64,000 nucleotides of DNA from positions 12,450,728 through 12,514,727 of the forward strand of contig JBBCBC010000016.1 of assembly GCA_037126765.1 (NCBI GenBank). The letters are read 5' to 3'. The position numbers and the translations under genes are program-made. The stretch comes from Stenogyne calaminthoides (taxonomy: Eukaryota > Streptophyta > Magnoliopsida > Lamiales > Lamiaceae). The notes below the pieces were generated by a model. It had not been told where the DNA came from. It saw nothing but the letters and a program-made list of their open reading frames with translations, and made no database searches. Below are positions 1-11,399 of this stretch, one piece after another. Position 1 is the first letter of the stretch. Each line of letters starts with the position of its first letter.

Positions 1-230
1 GGTCTTGAAGGGGAAACTGAAGAAGAAGGGCAATATACTCCTTTGAAGCTGCGAAGTTGAGAAAGTTGAGTTGTGATGGGCTGCAACCAGCTCTGTTTTG
101 ATACCACAGGCATAGTGGAATTCGATGTTGGGAATTTCTCAAATTTCGGTTGTTAATAAATAAAATGTATCCTATAAAACTTGTTTTACTGTGAAACTGA
201 TTCATTTTTACACTTCAATTATCATGATTA
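1..230. other. Unassigned non-coding flank
   Basis: The first ~110 bases are less AT-rich than what follows and end in a motif reading 'ctctgttttgataccacagg'. I see no supported coding region, and nothing that ties the stretch to a named element. Confidence 0.4.
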
Positions 231-420
231 TAACGTTTAGTAATATAAGTCACACTCTTCAATTAATACGACTATATTCTCTGCCGTAATATAAGCCACA
301 CCCTTCATTTTTATGAATAATACTATTTATAGTAAAAAAAAATCACATTGTTCAGTTATATAACTAATAATTTTTAATAATATAAATTCACACTCATTCT
401 TAGGTTTTAGTGAAATTTAT
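231..420. repeat. Short dispersed repeat with 'TAATATAAGTCACACTCTT' motif
   Basis: A degenerate motif of about 19 bases (TAATATAAG[T/C]CACAC[T/C]CTT) recurs near 240, 288 and 400. Its reverse complement (GTGACTTATATTAC and relatives) recurs several times at about 39090-39240. The two sites therefore share a dispersed repeat family in opposite orientations. No coding potential is visible. Confidence 0.5.
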
Positions 421-508
421 TCACCCTATACTTTACCAAAATCGTAAATAATTGGGTATCAGTCGCCACATTATTATTCTGCTTATTACTTCCTCCGATT
501 CCATATTA

Positions 509-1171
509 GGAGGGTGTTTGCAAAAAAATTATAACTTTGAAAAATTGATTAAAATTTGTGATTATGAAAAAATGATTAGTAGTAGAAATTGATAGCTTTT
601 GTAAAAAACAATAAAAAAATTGATAGTGTTTGCAAAGAAAATTATGTCTTATAGAAAGATTATAAAAATTGATAGTGCTCTCAAAGAAAGTCATAAAAAT
701 AGATTAATAAGTTATTAGAAACACTCCATTTGAAGTTTTTAGCTTATATGTTTTGATAGCTTATTTACAGGTATTTGCAAAAAATATATTCTTTTAAATA
801 AGTGATTAAAATTAGTGATTATGAAAAAATTGATTAATAGTAGAAGTTGATGGTGTTTGTAAAAAAGATCATAGAAAAGTTGATTGTGTTTGCAAAAATA
901 AAATAAAATTAATAATACTTTAAAAAAATGCTCATAAGCTACCAAAAGCACATCTCTTTCAACTTTTAGCTTATAGGTTTTGAGGGATTATTTAATCTAA
1001 TAAAAGAGAAATAAAACACTCCAAATTGCTTATGCACACAATTATAGGTGATTATAATCACTTACAATTTCTTGCAAACACCCTCTAAATCTAATAAAAG
1101 GGAAATAAAACATTTCAACTACACACAATTCATATGGAGTATAATCCCTTATATTTTTTTGCAAACGCTCC
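509..1171. mobile_element. Tourist-like (PIF/Harbinger-type) MITE
   Basis: The left end reads GGAGGGTGTTTGCAAAAAAA and the right end, read in reverse, GGAGCGTTTGCAAAAAAA, giving imperfect ~20-bp terminal inverted repeats. TTA lies immediately outside both ends (506-508 and 1172-1174), the usual 3-bp target duplication of PIF/Harbinger elements. The interior is AT-rich, repeats 'GTGTTTGCAAA' several times and encodes nothing convincing. The right-hand ~85-95 bases (about 990-1087 and 1088-1171) look like a tandem duplication of the element end. Seen: the TIRs and TTA. Inferred: the superfamily. Confidence 0.65.
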
Positions 1172-1191
1172 TTAACTTGTACACATACTTG

Positions 1192-2614
1192 TGTTAGTGT
1201 TAGTGTTAGTGTCCTAGAGACAATCCTTGTATGGACATAATACTAAGATAATATTCAGTGTTGGTTTAATATTATTATTTATTTAATATTAAATGTTTGA
1301 CGTTATACTTATTAGAATATTATGTTTGATTTTTTCCATTTGTTCTTATTTGTGTTCCCTTGAATCACTGCTGTCATTGAGATGTGAGAACTCATATAAC
1401 TTAAGCATGATTCTCAAATAGCCCCGATCAAGGATCATCAAGAATGAGATATTGATGATGCAATGGAGATTGGTGTGCGATCTGCATCATACTCTTAGAG
1501 AGTGTAGTAAGATCTCACTTACTACGAGATACTAGGTATCTCATGATGGATGCACAAATACCTTAGAGGGTATTGGTATACCCATCCGAGCAACTGTTTG
1601 ATGTAGTTCCACTATATGTGTCTACGGGTGTCTCGGTTAGTGGGAGCGATGTGATACTCATTTGACTTGATGTCAATACACACGACATGTGTGGAGTGAT
1701 GAACTTTGACCATGACTGACGCTTGCACTCTTCCATGGGTAGATATGGCTAGGATTGAGTTCATACGAAGTGCATGTGCGTGGTAGTTGAGCCAAGAATA
1801 AGATTCATTCCTCAAAGTGGATTTAGAGAGAATACTCATCTTCTCATCATAATTGGATCAAAGTCATTGGTCAATGCACGTCAACTTGGACTTTGTGGCC
1901 AAGTGTGACATAAATGATCAATTAGTGATTGGAGATAATATGATTAAGTTATTTGAATAAACACTTCATCATGTTCAAGACTAATCGAGTATTCGTGAGT
2001 GAAAGAAGGAAATCGTAATAGCCCATGTTTCAGTTACAGGTAGTTGCACATTTCTCGCAACGTACCTCATATATTGAGAATGTCTAATTTATTATCTAGG
2101 GTTCAGTTAAGACTGTTAGTTTGACTAATCACTCGATATATGAGGGCCTATGAGTCACACAACAAGTAATTCCAGTGTACATATTATAGTTGGTTGATTA
2201 AGTATTAAATTAGATTTAATATTTAATTTATGGAGAATTAATAATATATTAATTTAGAATAAATTATTATTATTATTTAATTAAATTAGATTTAATTAAA
2301 TAGGAATCCCAAATATTAATATGGAATATTATTGTAGGAAAATATCTGTAGGGAAAAACATATCTTTGAGATTTGTTTTGCAAGATTAGGAATTATCTTC
2401 CTAATAAAGATAGCTTAAGATTTAAGACAGTCTCTCCCTATATATACGACTTCCCGGGATTCATTATTAACTACAACAAGAAAACTTAGTTTCTCCACAA
2501 AATCTAGAATATGAATTTTCCTAGCAAATTCCGTCTCAAATTCAACGTTGGCAAATTTGAACTATTTAATTCCGTTCACATGTATTACGTGTTTACGTGC
2601 CTCTTTATTCCAAC
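1192..2614 (+). repeat. 5' LTR of copia A
   Basis: It begins TGTTAGTGTTAGTG, with three GTTAGT units where the other family members show about two, and ends ATTCCAAC two bases before the primer-binding site. A TATA-like CTATATATA is at about 2438-2446, upstream of the presumed transcript start. It matches the 21228-22329 LTR and, reversed, the LTRs of copia B over most of its length. Confidence 0.85.
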
Positions 2615-2616
2615 TG

Positions 2617-2628
2617 TGGTATCAGAGC
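2617..2628 (+). other. Primer-binding site (initiator tRNA-Met) of copia A
   Basis: TGGTATCAGAGC is complementary to the 3' end of plant initiator tRNA-Met and lies two bases downstream of the LTR. This is the standard minus-strand priming site of Ty1-copia elements. Confidence 0.9.
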
Positions 2629-3198
2629 ATCAGGCTCTTTAATTGATTGCATAAATTCAGATTTATAAAATTAATCTTTTTTTTTTATAAACTGTTGGTG
2701 CGGCTGTGTGAATTGACCGCACCATATGTATGTATTTGTATACTGGGGCACGCTCATTAGATGAGACACACCCCTATTTGTTTTGTTCGGCCCTTTTGTC
2801 TTCGTCCTCAACTCAACCAAAGTTAGTGTTTCCTCTAGGAGAAACCCTCCCGCCTCCGCCACCGTATTCTTCTGGTTTTGTGGGCCGCGGTGACGACGCT
2901 CGAGCTGGCGGTCTCGGGCCGCAACTCGCACCGGTCGCGCGGGCCCACCTTTCCCGATTATGCCTTCGTCGTCCTTGTCGCGATTGAGATGCGATTCCTC
3001 TGGTTTCGCCTCTTTTCCCGGCGGTGCGCCCTCAAATCACCTCGAATTGTGGCGGTGCGCCACCTATTCGCCTCGATTTGAGACACGCTGCTTGAATTTC
3101 TTAGAAGCTTGACGCTTGTGTCAGTTTTCAATTCAATTCCAGGAGGCGCGCCACCGGAATCGAGACGAACTAGTGGCGGCGTGCCACCGATTCGACCC
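2629..3198 (+). other. Copia A 5' leader, GC-rich part with hairpin motifs
   Basis: This untranslated leader becomes strongly GC-rich from about 2850. A palindromic motif related to GTGGCGGTGCGCCAC occurs at 3020-3030 (partial), 3049-3063, 3142-3155 and 3173-3187. It is interrupted at 3199 by the SIRE-like insertion and resumes after it. Frames of 67-86 codons here overlap each other on both strands and match no protein I know, so I do not call a gene. Confidence 0.6.
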
Positions 3199-4309
3199 TG
3201 TTGGGAATTTATAGTGTTTATGGAAGTTCCAAAACAGATGTAATAGGACCAGTCAAACCTGTTAGCTGACTGATGATTTAGATATTAGAATAAGATATAG
3301 ACAACTGATGTAATAGATAGGTCACATATTGAGGGGGAACTCAATATGTATAAGGTAAGTCAGATCAGAATATCAGAAAGAGATAGTCAGATAGTCAGGT
3401 GAGATATCAAGCAGAAGTCAGAAGACTTGGAAACCAGAAGACCTTATGAAGCCCTACATCAGATAAACACCAGAAGAGTCAGTAAGTTGTGCTAAGACAA
3501 CTTACATCAGAAGACTCAACCAGGTAGAATGATCAGTCGAAACTGATCAGGTCAGTTCAATCAGGTAACACACAAGTGTTTACCCAAGGCGTACAAATCT
3601 ATCAGACAAGAAGAATGTCAACCTAAGTTGGTGAATCAAGCGCCAAATAAGTGTACTTTACAACCAATGAGAGAGAGACACGTACGTAAGGAACTGGTGT
3701 TGCAGGACAAAGCGGTTCAGAGTCAAACGACTATAAAGGACGACAAAGCACGCATTTGGCTATGCCGTCCCTGAGCACGTCAAATCAGACCTACATACCT
3801 ACCTTAAATAGACCGAAATTCGAATTGCTCTCCAACGGCTAATTCGATTTTGTGCCTATATATATGGGATCAAACCTTTAGAGTAAGGTTACGAAAATTA
3901 TACTCAAGCTCAAGCACAAGCTATTTCCGCACAAAGAACACCAAGAACTTAGAATATTCTAAGTGTTCATCCCATAGTTTCTTAGCAGAAATCTCAACCT
4001 TTAGCTTTAGGCTACTCAAATACTAGGATATATTTCCAGTTGGAAACCATACAAATCTTACCCCAAACCGAGTTTTAGGATAAGTTTATTTTGCAAGATT
4101 TCAAGCTAGGATTTCTAGTCTTGATTTCTGGGATCGTTGAGTGAGAACTCCATAAATATTTGTTTGTACTATGTTGGACTAACACAATAAACTAAGTCCA
4201 TTTGGTTAAGTGAGTGCCCCTGCTGATAGAGAAGAGTGGACATAGGACCAGTTGTCCGAACCACTATAAATCTTGCGTTGTTTATCTGCTTTACACTCTA
4301 ACACACACA
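3199..4309 (+). repeat. LTR of SIRE-like element (first)
   Basis: It runs from TGTTGGG to ACACACA. A TATA-like CTATATATAT lies near 3856. It is followed by a degenerate primer-binding site TGGTATTTGAAC (4312-4323, 9 of 12 bases as in TGGTATCAGAGC). The terminal ~100 bases align with the end of the 5132-6541 LTR. Confidence 0.65.
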
Positions 4310-4698
4310 TCTGGTATTTGAACAAGCATGCATATTTTAAGTATGGATGGGTTCACGCATCAAAATTTTGACCGATCGGCGGACACTTTGTCGTCCGACC
4401 GCATAAAAAGCTTAGAATCGATTTATAAAATTGTTTTTTACACGGGTTAAAATTGCTACCGCACATTAGTTAACCTGATAGACACCGAATTGATCTTCTT
4501 CACAACAATCAATAAGTTGGATATCAGATCTACTGATTCTCACACGCACTCTATCACCACTTATCTATCGTACACGATGATCACGAAAAGTTTTGGAAGT
4601 CTATTCACCCTCCCCTCTAGACTTCCACCTCACGAAACCCGTTCGGGACCCTGGACCCTTATTGCCTACGGTTTCGAACCGGTTCGAGCAAAAAGGAG
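4310..4698 (+). other. Internal remnant of SIRE-like element
   Basis: A 389-bp stretch between the degenerate PBS and the next LTR-type start at 4699. It ends in 'aaaaaggag', which may be a worn polypurine tract. The longest frame (4490-4714) has no recognisable Gag or Pol motif. Confidence 0.4.
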
Positions 4699-5131
4699 TG
4701 TTGGGATATTTTAGTTTTGATGAATTATGCGCTTAAAACATTATCAACTTGTGTTTTTGAAGCTAATCTACGGATAACAAGTTAAGGGAAACGAAAAAAA
4801 AAAAGAACAAATTGAGGGGGAACTTTTTAAATCGGGACGTAGATGATCGAGACGTTGCAGATGAGGCCCGATCTATTTTAAAACCCATTTCGAATCGATA
4901 CCTTCAATTGGTATCGAGGCGGGAGTTCAAGAGGCGATTTCAAAAGTGATCACTGAATCGATCCATTTTAAAAACCCGTTTGGATCGATACCTTCAATTG
5001 GTATCGGGCGGGGAGTTCAAAAGGTTCACAAGCTTTCAAAGTGACCACCTGAACCGATCTTTTTAAAACCCCGATCTCTGTATAAATGCATATATTTTTA
5101 AATGTTTTGGCGTCATTATCAAAGGGGAAAT
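4699..5131 (+). repeat. Partial SIRE-like LTR plus 3' internal end with tandem repeats
   Basis: The start TGTTGGGATATTTTAG is nearly identical to the LTR start at 5132, so the first ~130 bases are duplicated. From about 4860 to 5075 a ~100-bp unit is repeated two to three times. Each unit carries the perfect hairpin CGATACC-TTCAATT-GGTATCG (two complete copies). The block ends in the polypurine tract at 5121-5131. Confidence 0.6.
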
Positions 5132-6541
5132 TGTTGGGATATTTTAGTTTTGATGAATTATGCTTAAAACATTATCAACTTTGTGTTTTGAAGATAATCT
5201 AGGATAACAAGTTAAGGGGATCGAAAAGAACAAATTGAGGGGGAACTCACAAAATCGGAAGAAGATGATTGAGATTAGATGAGGTCAGCAGATTTAGACC
5301 GTCGAGATCGATGAGTTAGATGTGTTCGGAGTTAAGCGATGAACATGCAAAATCGAAGTGAAGAAAAGCTAAAGCCGACCAAATCGGAAGAGAAGGTTGC
5401 GATCGGAAGAGGAAGCAAATGAGATCGATCAAGACCGACGGATCGAGATCGAATAAGAGGAGCAGATGAGATCGATCGAGATCGACGTGATCGAGATCGA
5501 TATGATAAAGCGATTATAACTCCGATGTCGATCAATTGATGCTATCGATATGTTGATTCGAAGAGTGTTGATCTCGATCGCCGAGCTGACGATCGTGCAA
5601 AGAAGAAATCAGGATAAATGAGTCAATGTCACCCGAGGGTCGATGTCTGGATTCAAAAAGAATTTGAACTTTCGAAGCTCGAAAGTGTAAAGATGCTTGA
5701 CGTACAAGGTCCGCTCAAGAGAAGTCTGGCCAATCAAGAAACCCGAAGGCTCGTGATAACATGAAGGCTCGGATAGCACGAAGGCTCGAGGATCTTCAGA
5801 GATAACTCAAGGCTCAGATAGAATCAAGATCCCGAGACTGGTAAGATCTCAAGAATATAGCCGGTAGGAATCAAATTCGACGTGACCAATGAGAGAAAGA
5901 CGACAAGCTGAAAAGAAGATAGAATAGTATGGATTTGAATGTGATTCTCTCCAACGGTAACATTCAAATCCACACTATAAATACAAGTTCTTCCATCATT
6001 ATCAAGTGTGGAAATGTGTGGAGAATGTGGAAAAGAGCCAAGAGCCACATACACAGAGCATTCCCACCATAGAACACAGAGCAAGAAATACACGCATATA
6101 TTCAAGAGTGTTCTACCCTAGATCTAATCACAAATATAATATCCTAAGCTTAGAGAGATTTTCCCAACCTTAGCATTGAGGCTAAACAAATGTAAGGGAA
6201 AATCTCAACCTAGTTGGAAACCAAACAAACCTTTACCCAAATCAGTTTGATCGGTTAAGTTTGTAGGTGAGTGTGAACTTGGTAAACATCTAGCAATCCC
6301 GAAAGGGAGGGTAGACAATCCCGTGAGGGAGATAAGTCCCGTTTGAGTGTGAACTCGGTAAACATCTGTTGGGTGTTGGACTAACACGTTAAAATAAGTC
6401 CAGTCGGTTAAGTCGGTGCCCCTATGAAGGGAAGAGTGGATGTAGGACGGGGTTCGTCCAAACCACTATAAAATCGTGTGTTCTTTACTGCTTTATGTTT
6501 ATACTTGTCATATGCATTTGATTATAAGCAAAACAACACAC
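5132..6541 (+). repeat. LTR of SIRE-like element (last)
   Basis: It starts TGTTGGGATATTTTAG after a polypurine tract. It contains a GATC/ATCGA-rich section (about 5280-5520), a short tandem array of 'AAGGCTCG...' units (about 5745-5830) and a TATA-like CTATAAATAC near 5975. The end near 6541 (ACACACA) is set by comparison with the first LTR and is approximate. Confidence 0.55.
5745..5830. repeat. Short tandem array of 'AAGGCTCG' units
   Basis: Four to five degenerate units of roughly 17-20 bases, each built on GAAGGCTCG followed by GATA or TGATA, stand in tandem inside the SIRE-like LTR. No function can be read from them. Confidence 0.5.
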
Positions 6542-7955
6542 ATGAACTTAAAACGAAAAAAAATAGAACCACTCGCCCTCACTTTTTGCTTTTATATACA
6601 TTACACGAGTCTTCCGTACACATGGGTTTTCCACAAAATCGGGACCTTCAAGGGGGCCGCAGCTCCACGCGCGGCCCCACCCAGTTTCTTCGTTCGTGGC
6701 GGTGAGTCACCCGCAAGACGATAGGCAATGGCCAAGAACTCGCTACCGTCGTCGATTAGTTTTATATTTTCGTTTTTGACCGAAGTTCGGTTCAATGCAT
6801 GTCTATTCTTGGTTTTGGGTTGTTCTTCTGATGAATTCTGAATTATGATGCATGTTGATTGGGATGATTTTCGATTGGTTTGGAACTGATGAAATTAAAT
6901 CTGATTAAACCCTAATAATTGGAACATTTTTGAGAATTTTTTGGAATAATTCTGATGAACTGATGAATTATTGGACGTTTGGTTTGGATGACCCGATCAG
7001 AAAATGGTTTTAGAAACCAGGTGATGATGAGGGAAGGAATGCCAAAATTCGATTATTGGACATACCCTTCCATGCAATTTTTGAAATTTGCACATGAGCC
7101 CTTGACAAAATAAATTAAAATTAAAATTAAAATTTTGTTTTAAAAGTTAATGAAATTTAATTTTTGAAACTGTTTTAATTTGACTTAATTATTAATTAAA
7201 TTAATAGTTAACATTTGATAATCTTGAAATTAAAATTGAAATTGGATTTGGATATTTATTTTAAGACGATATCAAATCCCACTTGGTTAACTCGTGCATT
7301 AAATTTGATTTAATTTGTTAACCCCCTATAGACCGCGTTATATCTATTTGGGTAGGCGGCACCCAATAACTGTCGGTCCATATTAAATGTTTAGGTAGAC
7401 GGCGCCCAACTATTTGTTAGTCAGTGTAATTCATGTTTGGGTAGGCGACACCCAAATATTTGCTTAAATATGATATAGAAAGCATGATGGATCTCGATTA
7501 ATCAATTAATACCCCGCCTTTAAAATGTTCCTCACTAAAATATGGTTTTCTCATTAATTTGATATGATGTCTTCCATCAAAATTAAAAGTAAACCGGAGA
7601 TTTCGTTCCAATGAGTATTTAAGACCAAAGTCTTTTGCTCGGATCTACATCTAACGGGGACTTTTACAGGGACACGTAGTGTCACCGCTTGATGGTTGTA
7701 AACCAACTTGACTTTGTTTCACTAGCCAAAATAGGGAAACAAAAGTTAAGTGACATCTGATTGAGCTAGGCCCAATCAACTAGGAGTTGCAATTTTGCAA
7801 TTGGTTTAGAGACTTACCAGTTTTATTATTATAACAATCAGCCAGAGCAGATGTTGTAGTAATAAGAACATGGATCCTAGTCCATTATAATTTATATTGG
7901 ATATAAATTAGTATTCTTCCAATGAGGTCGTTGAATATGTGAAAATAGTAGAAAC
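6542..7955 (+). other. Copia A 5' leader, distal part with tandem hairpin array
   Basis: From about 6780 this matches, in order, the reverse complement of 47420-48560 in copia B, so it belongs to the copia element and not to the nested one. At 7348-7366, 7391-7409 and 7437-7455 a 19-base palindrome (TTGGGTAGGCGGCACCCAA and variants) is repeated every 43-46 bases. The leader is cut at 7955 by gypsy C and resumes at 14212, ahead of gag. No gene is called. Confidence 0.65.
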
Positions 7956-7960
7956 AAGAT

Positions 7961-8535
7961 TGTTGTACCATGAAATATTCCAACCCGGTGAAGCAATCAT
8001 TTAGAGCGACTTCGATAGGAATCATGAGGTCGCCGGGTTTATTTCATTGAACCGAGAAGGTCAAGGCGGTTTGAAAAAGAGAATGGAGGTCGGGTTACCT
8101 TGGAAGACACCGCAGGTCGGAAGCGACCTCAGACGGATATTTATGGTAAAGATTTAGATAATTGTGGGCGCGGATATCGCGGGATAAGCAAGGCAAATGT
8201 ATCCAGATGCGAAAATCGCGGGATTGACCGAGAAAACCCTAACCCTGGCGGCTGGAGCTTCCGAAAGCCCGTCAAAGGAAGCCCACAAAGATCTGTGACC
8301 TAATTTCTTGTCTATAGATATAACTTGTATCATTCATTGTAAAAGGGACGAAAATTTAGAGTTCTAGCAGAAAATAATAATAAGATACTCTGGCTTGGGA
8401 GCCCCCTGACGTAGTCTTATTTGAAAGATGAACTGGTACCAAATTGGAGCGTATTTCATATTTATTGTTTCGTTACTTGTTCGATCCCATTCAATACTAG
8501 TGTGTTGCCCTAGGCGTGAAATCTAGGTTACAACA
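7961..8535 (+). repeat. 5' LTR of gypsy C
   Basis: It runs from TGTTGTACC to TTACAACA. A TATA-like CTATAGATATAAC is near 8312. It is the same length as the 3' LTR but clearly diverged from it by substitutions and small indels, so the insertion is not recent. Confidence 0.85.
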
Positions 8536-8539
8536 TTTT

Positions 8540-8558
8540 TGGCGCCCGTCTTCGGGGG
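8540..8558 (+). other. Primer-binding site of gypsy C
   Basis: TGGCGCCCGTCTTCGGGGG follows the LTR after four T residues. The TGGCGCC start is the usual primer-binding signature of plant Ty3-gypsy elements. Confidence 0.75.
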
Positions 8559-8608
8559 AAATTTTACGTCGATTCACTTATAAATCCTCGGAAACCCATC
8601 CTCTGTCA

Positions 8609-9600
8609 ATGGCGATCAACCAAGGTAACGCTACCAGTAAATGAGACGGACCACCACGACATTGCTCGAGGCCTCCATGAGTTCACAACGCTCTCACCCC
8701 ATCATCCTGTGAGGCCACCCCGTGGTGGAACCGCGTCCATAACCGGAGGACGCCAAGGCCATCCTCCACAAAAGCCTTCGCGCCCGATGACGAGGGCGAA
8801 AAAGTCGCCGATCAAGAAGGCGGCAAGACACAATCGAGGGACTTCTAAGGGCAAGAACACCCTTGTCAAAAAGGGCGCTCCTACGCGCCAACCGGGCGTA
8901 TGATCCGTGAAGCACGCCATCATTCGAATCACAGCTCTGGAAAAGCCGGGCAAGATCGGGCAACGTGTTCGACGACTTGGAGGGCAAGAGGCCGGAGGAA
9001 AGCCCGGGATAGCCATCAGGGGCAGGTGCACTCCCCAACCCCATCATGGTGATTAGGTGGAGTGAGACCTAATTATTGCCTAAACTTTCACCACGACGAG
9101 TTGCCAAGAGGGTCGGTAATCCACCAAGGCGATCCACGAGCGATCTACCCCCCCAAGGATCATCGCGATGTGAAAATCGAAGCGCTGGCCAAGACGGTCC
9201 AGTGACTTCTTGAGCGGGCGGAGAATCAAAAGTGGCGGATGGGGCGGACCATAGTCTCACCATTCCCGATTCTCCCTCGGGACCATGATCACTGGCACCC
9301 ACTCAGCGGAAAATCAACACGGCGGCTCTAGACCGCACATAAAGGGGGAACATAGACCCAGGATCCACATAGCCAAGTACAACTCATACATGGCCTCCAT
9401 GGGCGCGACGGATGCTACCAAGTGCGGCTATTTTCACCGAGCGACCGGGCACATCGGTGGGTTGCCGCTACCACCCTTCTCGGTGGATACGTTGAAAGCT
9501 TTCGCTAGGTTATTCTTAACCCATTTTAAAGCCTTCGCATCGATTTGCTACCAAGCGATCGATGAAACGAACAAGCGGGAGCGGTGAGTCCGATCGGTCC
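8609..9600 (+). pseudogene. Gypsy C gag (broken)
   Basis: An ATG at 8609 opens a frame that soon stops. The clearest remnant is at 9345-9587: it reads through the conserved 'DP...H...Y...M...G' region of the retrotransposon Gag capsid domain and includes an 'ARLFLTHF' stretch typical of gypsy Gag. Up to 8900 the sequence is basic and low in complexity. Frames change repeatedly, so no intact Gag exists. Confidence 0.65.
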
Positions 9601-10329
9601 TACATTGAAAGGATTGACAAACTCATACCGAAGGGGATCCATGGGGACGAGGCCAAGGTGCTCGGGTAAATCGGCCTAAAAAAGGAACCAAGTTATGGCG
9701 ATTTAATGACCCACCGAATATCAGGTCGGCTATAACGACTTCAAAAGGCGAGCTAGTGACATTATCCACGCGTCAGAACTCCTAGAATCAAGGCTCCAAC
9801 GATAGAGAAGTCGTAGACTCAAAGAAGAGCTCTAAGAAAACTGGGGGTCATTACAAAGCACTTTGGGTAGCTTCAAGCCTTTCGAGGAAAACATCCAAAT
9901 TGAACCCGATGGAAGTACTAGGTATGACACACGGGCATGTCTACAACCAAATCGAGAGACAAGGAGCTCTTTCCTCCCGCCTCGACCTATCAAGAATAAG
10001 GGTAAGACAAACCCCAACCGTCTTGTCACTTCCATTTAATAGATCGGCCATTACACAAGCGAACGCAAAGACCTACTCCCCCAAACTTTGGAGATATGCG
10101 AAGATGGGTCAGCGGATGAATTTGTCAAAAGCGACCTCAAAGGAATCAAGATCACACCGGAAAGGTAAAGAACAAACAAACCAGGAGGCCGAACTGCTCC
10201 GGAGGATGCCGACCGTGGGGAACGACCGGTGCCACCCATGCGGAGGCGCTTAGAGGTTGCATCATACATACACTATCCCCACTCGGGACAGTCGGGGGAC
10301 TTTCTGCAACCGGGTCGTCTAAAAGATGA

Positions 10330-10814
10330 ATGAAGGCGGAGATAAGGGAAATAGAGAATGCCAGAAAGATGGTGTTACCCGTCTTCACGGTAGGAGAAGA
10401 GACGAGCACGATCGAGTTTGGCGAAAGGGACAAGGCCAGAATAGTCTATCCAAACGTCGACCCTCTGGTAATCAAAGCTAATATCATGGGCACAACCGTA
10501 TCTTGGTTTGCTAGTGGGACGGGAGCCTTCGCAACATCCTTTTCAAGAAAACCTTGGACCAGCTCGGGGACTATGGTGCATACATCACCCCATTCGACCA
10601 CGTCGTGAAAGGCTTTGGAGATGCAACCATGAAGCCGACGGGGATGATCCGTCTAGCTGTGGAGTTAGTTTCCACTTTGAATGAAGAAGTTAGGGCCACT
10701 AGGCTTTTAGATTTTCTAGTTGTCGACCTCTCGAGCTCCTATAATGGGTTCCTCGGGAGGCCTTTTTTTGAACACGAATTAGAGACTGCGTCCTCAACTT
10801 TTTATTCTGTGTAA
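10330..10814 (+). pseudogene. Gypsy C protease region (broken)
   Basis: Two overlapping frames (10330-10608 and 10554-10814) together cover the retropepsin region. Visible pieces are 'PLVIKANI', a 'DGS..NILF' active-site-like block (in a frame with a stop just upstream), 'PTGMIRLAVEL', 'DFLVVD' and 'YNGFLGRP'. These match, in order, the aspartic protease segment of plant gypsy polyproteins. A frame change and the damaged active site make it inactive. Confidence 0.75.
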
Positions 10815-11399
10815 AGTTTCCCACCAAGAGTGAAATTTGGTCAAGACCGGTCATAGGTGACCAAGTTGATGCAAGGGGTTGTTTGATTTATTCCTCATCT
10901 CTTTTAAATTCCACACTGGTATCTAGCAAACAAATACTTGTAATAGATAGTGAAAAACAATGTGAAGCCTTAAATGACAAGACGAGCAAGAAAAGAAGTC
11001 GCGACGACCTCGATCGAGGATGGGGCCCGAACCGGATGAATTCCTACTCGAAGCATGATTGATGACCCACGAAAAAAAATACTCAAGGGCAATCGAGGAA
11101 GATCTCGAGATGGTGAAGATAGACCCGGTAACCCGGATCTTGAAGTAATCATAGGCTCTAAGAATGCGAGAGCGACACGAAGGGGAAAGTCATCGACTTT
11201 TCTCAAAAGAACTTGGATGTCTTTGCTTTGGTCGCGAGACAGAGACATGGTAGGCATCGACCCAAAAGTCGCATGTCATAAATTGCGGATAGATCCAACT
11301 AGGGCCCGATAGTCAAAAAAGGCGGAAATTCAAAATTCACTTTAAAAAATATGTGGCGTTGGCGAAGAAGTGAAAAAATTGTTGGACAACGACACGATC

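Larger units (their letters stand above)
3199..6541 (+). mobile_element. SIRE/Maximus-like copia composite nested in copia A leader
   Basis: It starts TGTTGGGAATTTATAG at 3199, directly after GACCC, and contains three LTR-type blocks (3199-4309, 4699-about 5055, 5132-about 6541). A polypurine tract 'AAAGGGGAAAT' (5121-5131) precedes the last LTR, and both full LTRs end in a shared stretch around '...CCACTATAAA'. No gag or pol survives between them, so it is a collapsed element or two overlapping insertions. The right boundary is uncertain; GACC occurs at 6643-6646 and might mark the true end. The lineage name rests on LTR-start and PPT style only. Confidence 0.6.

Noticed and set aside
2671..3081. 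GC-rich frames of 67-86 codons considered as a small gene
   Set aside because: They overlap on both strands, have no recognisable domain and lie in the copia A leader.
6601..6795. Overlapping frames on both strands near 6478-6795
   Set aside because: Junction of the SIRE-like insert with GC-rich leader; no protein similarity recognised.
8694..9047. Minus-strand frames of 109-117 codons
   Set aside because: They are shadows of the GC-rich gag region of gypsy C on the plus strand.
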